This document shows positions 30,531-32,908 of a stretch of 32,908 bases of DNA, piece by piece. The stretch comes from JBDNBY01 sp039767595 (GTDB taxonomy: Bacteria; Pseudomonadota; Alphaproteobacteria; Rhodobacterales; Rhodobacteraceae). The position numbers and the translations under genes were made by a program. The notes under the pieces were generated by a model. The model had not been told where the DNA came from and did no database searches. It saw only the letters and a program-made list of their open reading frames with translations. Location: positions 1 through 32,908 of the forward strand of contig JBDNBY010000141.1 of NCBI GenBank assembly GCA_039767595.1, given 5' to 3'. How positions within the stretch are numbered: the stretch's first letter is position 1; every line of letters begins with the position of its first letter.

Positions 30531-32908
30531 ATGTCGATCACACGTTTTGGCCAAGGCCATCATCTCCATCTCATTGATGGCTCTGCGTTTATCTTCCGCG
30601 CGTTTCATGCGTTACCGCCGCTCACACGGAAATCAGATGGGTTACCCATCGGCGCCGTCAGCGGGTTTTGTAATATGTTGCAGCGTTATATTGAGGGGAA
30701 CACGGGTGCCGATGCCCCGACGCATGTTGCGGTGATTTTTGACAAAGGCAGTCATACCTTTCGCAATGATTTGTACGATCAATACAAAGCCAATCGCGAT
30801 GCTATGCCCGAAGAGTTACGCCCACAAATGCCACTGACGCGCGAGGCGACGCGCGCCTTTAATATCGCCTGCCATGAAGTTGAGGGCTATGAAGCCGATG
30901 ATATTATCGCCACTTTGAGCGTGCAGGCCCGCGATGCTGGTGGGCGGGTGACCATTATCAGTTCTGACAAGGATTTAATGCAGCTCGTTGGCGGCGGCGT
31001 TGAGATGTTCGACGCCATGAAGAACCGTACCATTGACCGAGAGGGTGTATTCGAAAAATTTGGGGTCTATCCAGAGCGGGTTGTCGATGTGCAGTCTTTG
31101 GCCGGCGATAGTGTCGATAACATTCCGGGTGCGCCAGGCATTGGAATCAAAACGGCGGCACAATTGATCAATGATTACGGCGATCTTGAAACTCTGTTGG
31201 CCCGCGCCGAAGAGATCAAACAACCCAAACGCCGCCAGACCCTCATTGAAAAGGCGGACCAAATTCGCTTGTCTCGCCGCTTGGTTGAGTTGGACCAAAG
31301 CACGCCTTTGGACTTTACATTGGACGATTTAGAAGTGCGCGATCCTGATCCGGAGGTGCTCTTGGCATTTTTGGCTCAGATGGAGTTCCGCTCCCTCACC
31401 AAGCGTATGGCCGACAAGCTGGGGGCCGAGGCGCCCGTGATTGCGGATACCCCCCTGCCCCAAGCCGCCAGCCCCAGTGAGCAAAGTGCCGCCCCGGCAT
31501 TGGCGCCCTTCCCAGATAGCTACACCTGCGTGCGCAGCCGTGACGCGCTGACCCCTTGGATCGAGGCAATTTACAAGCGTGGATATGTCGCCGTGGATAC
31601 TGAAACCACGGGGTTGAATGATATGCGCGCAGATCTTGTTGGGATTTGCCTTTGTGTTGAGGCGGGGCAGGCGTGCTATATTCCGCTTGCGCATAAAATC
31701 AACGGTGGCGATGATCTGTTTGGTGAAACGGCGTTGGCCGAAGGGCAAATGGAGATGAGCGCCTGCCTTGAGGCCCTCAAACCCGTATTCGAGGATCCCT
31801 CGATCCTGAAAATCGGGCAAAATATGAAGTATGATGCCAAGATCCTCGCGCGCTATGGCATCACCATTGCCCCGATTGATGATACGATGTTGATGTCCTA
31901 TGCGATGCATGGGGGCCTTCATAATCATGGGATGGATGGGCTGAGCGAACGCTATTTGTCACATAAACCTGTCGAGATTAAATCGCTATTAGGCACGGGA
32001 AAATCGGCGATTACCTTTGACTATGTGCCCATTGACGACGCGGTCAAATATGCCGCTGAGGATGCTGATGTCACCTTGCGCCTATGGCAACTGTTCCGCA
32101 CCAAGTTGCATAGCGCCCGCACGACGCGGGTTTATGAAACGCTTGAGCGGCCTCTTGTGCCCGTGCTAACACGGATGGAAATGGATGGCGTCAAAGTCGA
32201 TCGTGATACGCTCAGCCGAATGTCGAATGCCTTTGCTCAGAAAATGGCCCGCCTAGAGGCCGATATTCATGACTTGGCGGGCGAAAGCTTTAACGTGGGA
32301 TCGCCCAAACAACTGGGCGAGATTATGTTTGATAAGCTCGGTTATGAAGGCGGCCAAAAGGGGAAAACGGGCGCCTATGCCACCGGTGCCGATATCCTAG
32401 AGGATTTGGCCATTGTGCATGATTTGCCGGCCCGCGTTCTGGAATGGCGTCAATTGAGTAAACTGAAATCGACCTACACAGATGCCCTCCAAGAGCATAT
32501 CAACCCTGAGACGGGCCGCGTGCACACGTCGTATATCATATCTGGTGCCAACACGGGGCGACTGGCGTCGTCGGATCCCAATGTTCAAAACATCCCAATT
32601 CGCACTGAAGAGGGGCGCCGCATTCGCGAAGCCTTTGTTGCAGATACCGGCAATATATTGGTCAGCCTCGACTATTCCCAAATTGAATTGCGGATTTTGG
32701 CGCATATGGCGGATATCGATAGCCTTAAACAGGCGTTCCGCGATGGCCATGATATTCATGCGATGACCGCGTCTGAGATGTTTGATGTGCCACTCGATCA
32801 AATGACGCCAGAGGTGCGCAGGCAAGCCAAGGCGATTAACTTTGGCGTGATTTATGGCATCTCAGGCTTTGGTCTTGCGCGCAATTTGCGCATTCCGCGG
32901 GCCGATGC
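30531..32908 (+). CDS. polA: DNA polymerase I (partial, runs off right edge)
   Basis: The frame from ATG 30531 is open to the window end (792 residues). Three domains are seen. The 5'-3' exonuclease (about 1-290) has LIDGSAFIFRAFHALPP, GYEADDIIATL, SSDKDLMQL and the helix-hairpin-helix NIPGAPGIGIKTAAQLI. The 3'-5' proofreading domain (about 345-530) keeps the DxE site in VAVDTETTGLND and the YAAEDADVTLRLW block. The polymerase domain (about 540 on) has TGRLASSDPNVQNIP, SLDYSQIELRILAH with the catalytic Asp, and the O-helix RRQAKAINFGVIYGISGFG. It fills gaps in replication and repair. The ribosome site is poor; AAGGG lies too far upstream. The final portion is missing because the window ends. 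Confidence 0.96.
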   Translation, partial: MSITRFGQGHHLHLIDGSAFIFRAFHALPPLTRKSDGLPIGAVSGFCNMLQRYIEGNTGADAPTHVAVIFDKGSHTFRNDLYDQYKANRDAMPEELRPQMPLTREATRAFNIACHEVEGYEADDIIATLSVQARDAGGRVTIISSDKDLMQLVGGGVEMFDAMKNRTIDREGVFEKFGVYPERVVDVQSLAGDSVDNIPGAPGIGIKTAAQLINDYGDLETLLARAEEIKQPKRRQTLIEKADQIRLSRRLVELDQSTPLDFTLDDLEVRDPDPEVLLAFLAQMEFRSLTKRMADKLGAEAPVIADTPLPQAASPSEQSAAPALAPFPDSYTCVRSRDALTPWIEAIYKRGYVAVDTETTGLNDMRADLVGICLCVEAGQACYIPLAHKINGGDDLFGETALAEGQMEMSACLEALKPVFEDPSILKIGQNMKYDAKILARYGITIAPIDDTMLMSYAMHGGLHNHGMDGLSERYLSHKPVEIKSLLGTGKSAITFDYVPIDDAVKYAAEDADVTLRLWQLFRTKLHSARTTRVYETLERPLVPVLTRMEMDGVKVDRDTLSRMSNAFAQKMARLEADIHDLAGESFNVGSPKQLGEIMFDKLGYEGGQKGKTGAYATGADILEDLAIVHDLPARVLEWRQLSKLKSTYTDALQEHINPETGRVHTSYIISGANTGRLASSDPNVQNIPIRTEEGRRIREAFVADTGNILVSLDYSQIELRILAHMADIDSLKQAFRDGHDIHAMTASEMFDVPLDQMTPEVRRQAKAINFGVIYGISGFGLARNLRIPRAD

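Noticed and set aside
1..32908. CRISPR array, prophage, integron or transposase
   Set aside because: No regularly spaced direct repeats, phage structural genes, integrase or transposase frame were found; the only mobile-like signal is the short inverted-repeat element at 30265-30438.

Overview
The window looks like chromosomal DNA of an alphaproteobacterium, most likely a marine member of the Rhodobacteraceae (Roseobacter group). This is inferred from gene content and order: recJ next to tRNA-Glu, an rsmB / heparinase-like / purH block, a DUF1523 protein, a DUF3035 lipoprotein, a sulfotransferase paired with a beta-1,6-N-acetylglucosaminyltransferase-like gene, and a split MnmC activity. No genus is claimed. 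Most of the window is housekeeping DNA. No CRISPR array, prophage, transposase or plasmid gene was seen.

Left part (1-7200): the recJ 3' end, tRNA-Glu(UUC), a secreted CIA30-domain protein, the Kdo genes kdsD-kdsB, a small membrane protein on the minus strand, then a HAD phosphatase and an MttB-like methyltransferase. The HAD reading frame ends in about 28 residues that read as an internal piece of adenylosuccinate synthetase (PurA), an unexpected chimera. Next comes a two-gene operon: an H-NOX-like protein whose haem-binding His and YxSxR motif are both lost, overlapping a GGDEF diguanylate cyclase that looks catalytically intact.

Middle (7200-19600): DUF1523, a phosphodiester glycosidase and rbfA on the minus strand; dapB, a small secreted protein, sdhAF4 (minus), rsmB, a heparinase II/III-like protein, purH, lspA and a DUF3035 lipoprotein; then dapA (minus) behind a clear bidirectional terminator, and a periplasmic soluble lytic transglycosylase.

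Right part (19500-32908): an EamA permease and mnmD (minus) diverging from an MnmC-type FAD oxidoreductase; an OmpA-type lipoprotein; an AraC-methyltransferase Ada-like protein; nth and a PfkB (adenosine kinase-like) operon; sulfotransferase and glycosyltransferase diverging; a HIT protein; an orphan ABC ATPase; a zf-CHCC protein; and polA running off the right edge. The short AT-rich stretch at about 29600-30450 stands out. It holds a DUF2459 gene broken by an in-frame stop, followed immediately by a 174-bp segment bounded by perfect 22-23 bp terminal inverted repeats. That segment could be a MITE-like insertion or an invertible segment, and it lies just upstream of a candidate polA promoter.

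The most unusual signals are the HAD-PurA chimera, the haem-ligand-less H-NOX next to an active cyclase, and the inverted-repeat element before polA.
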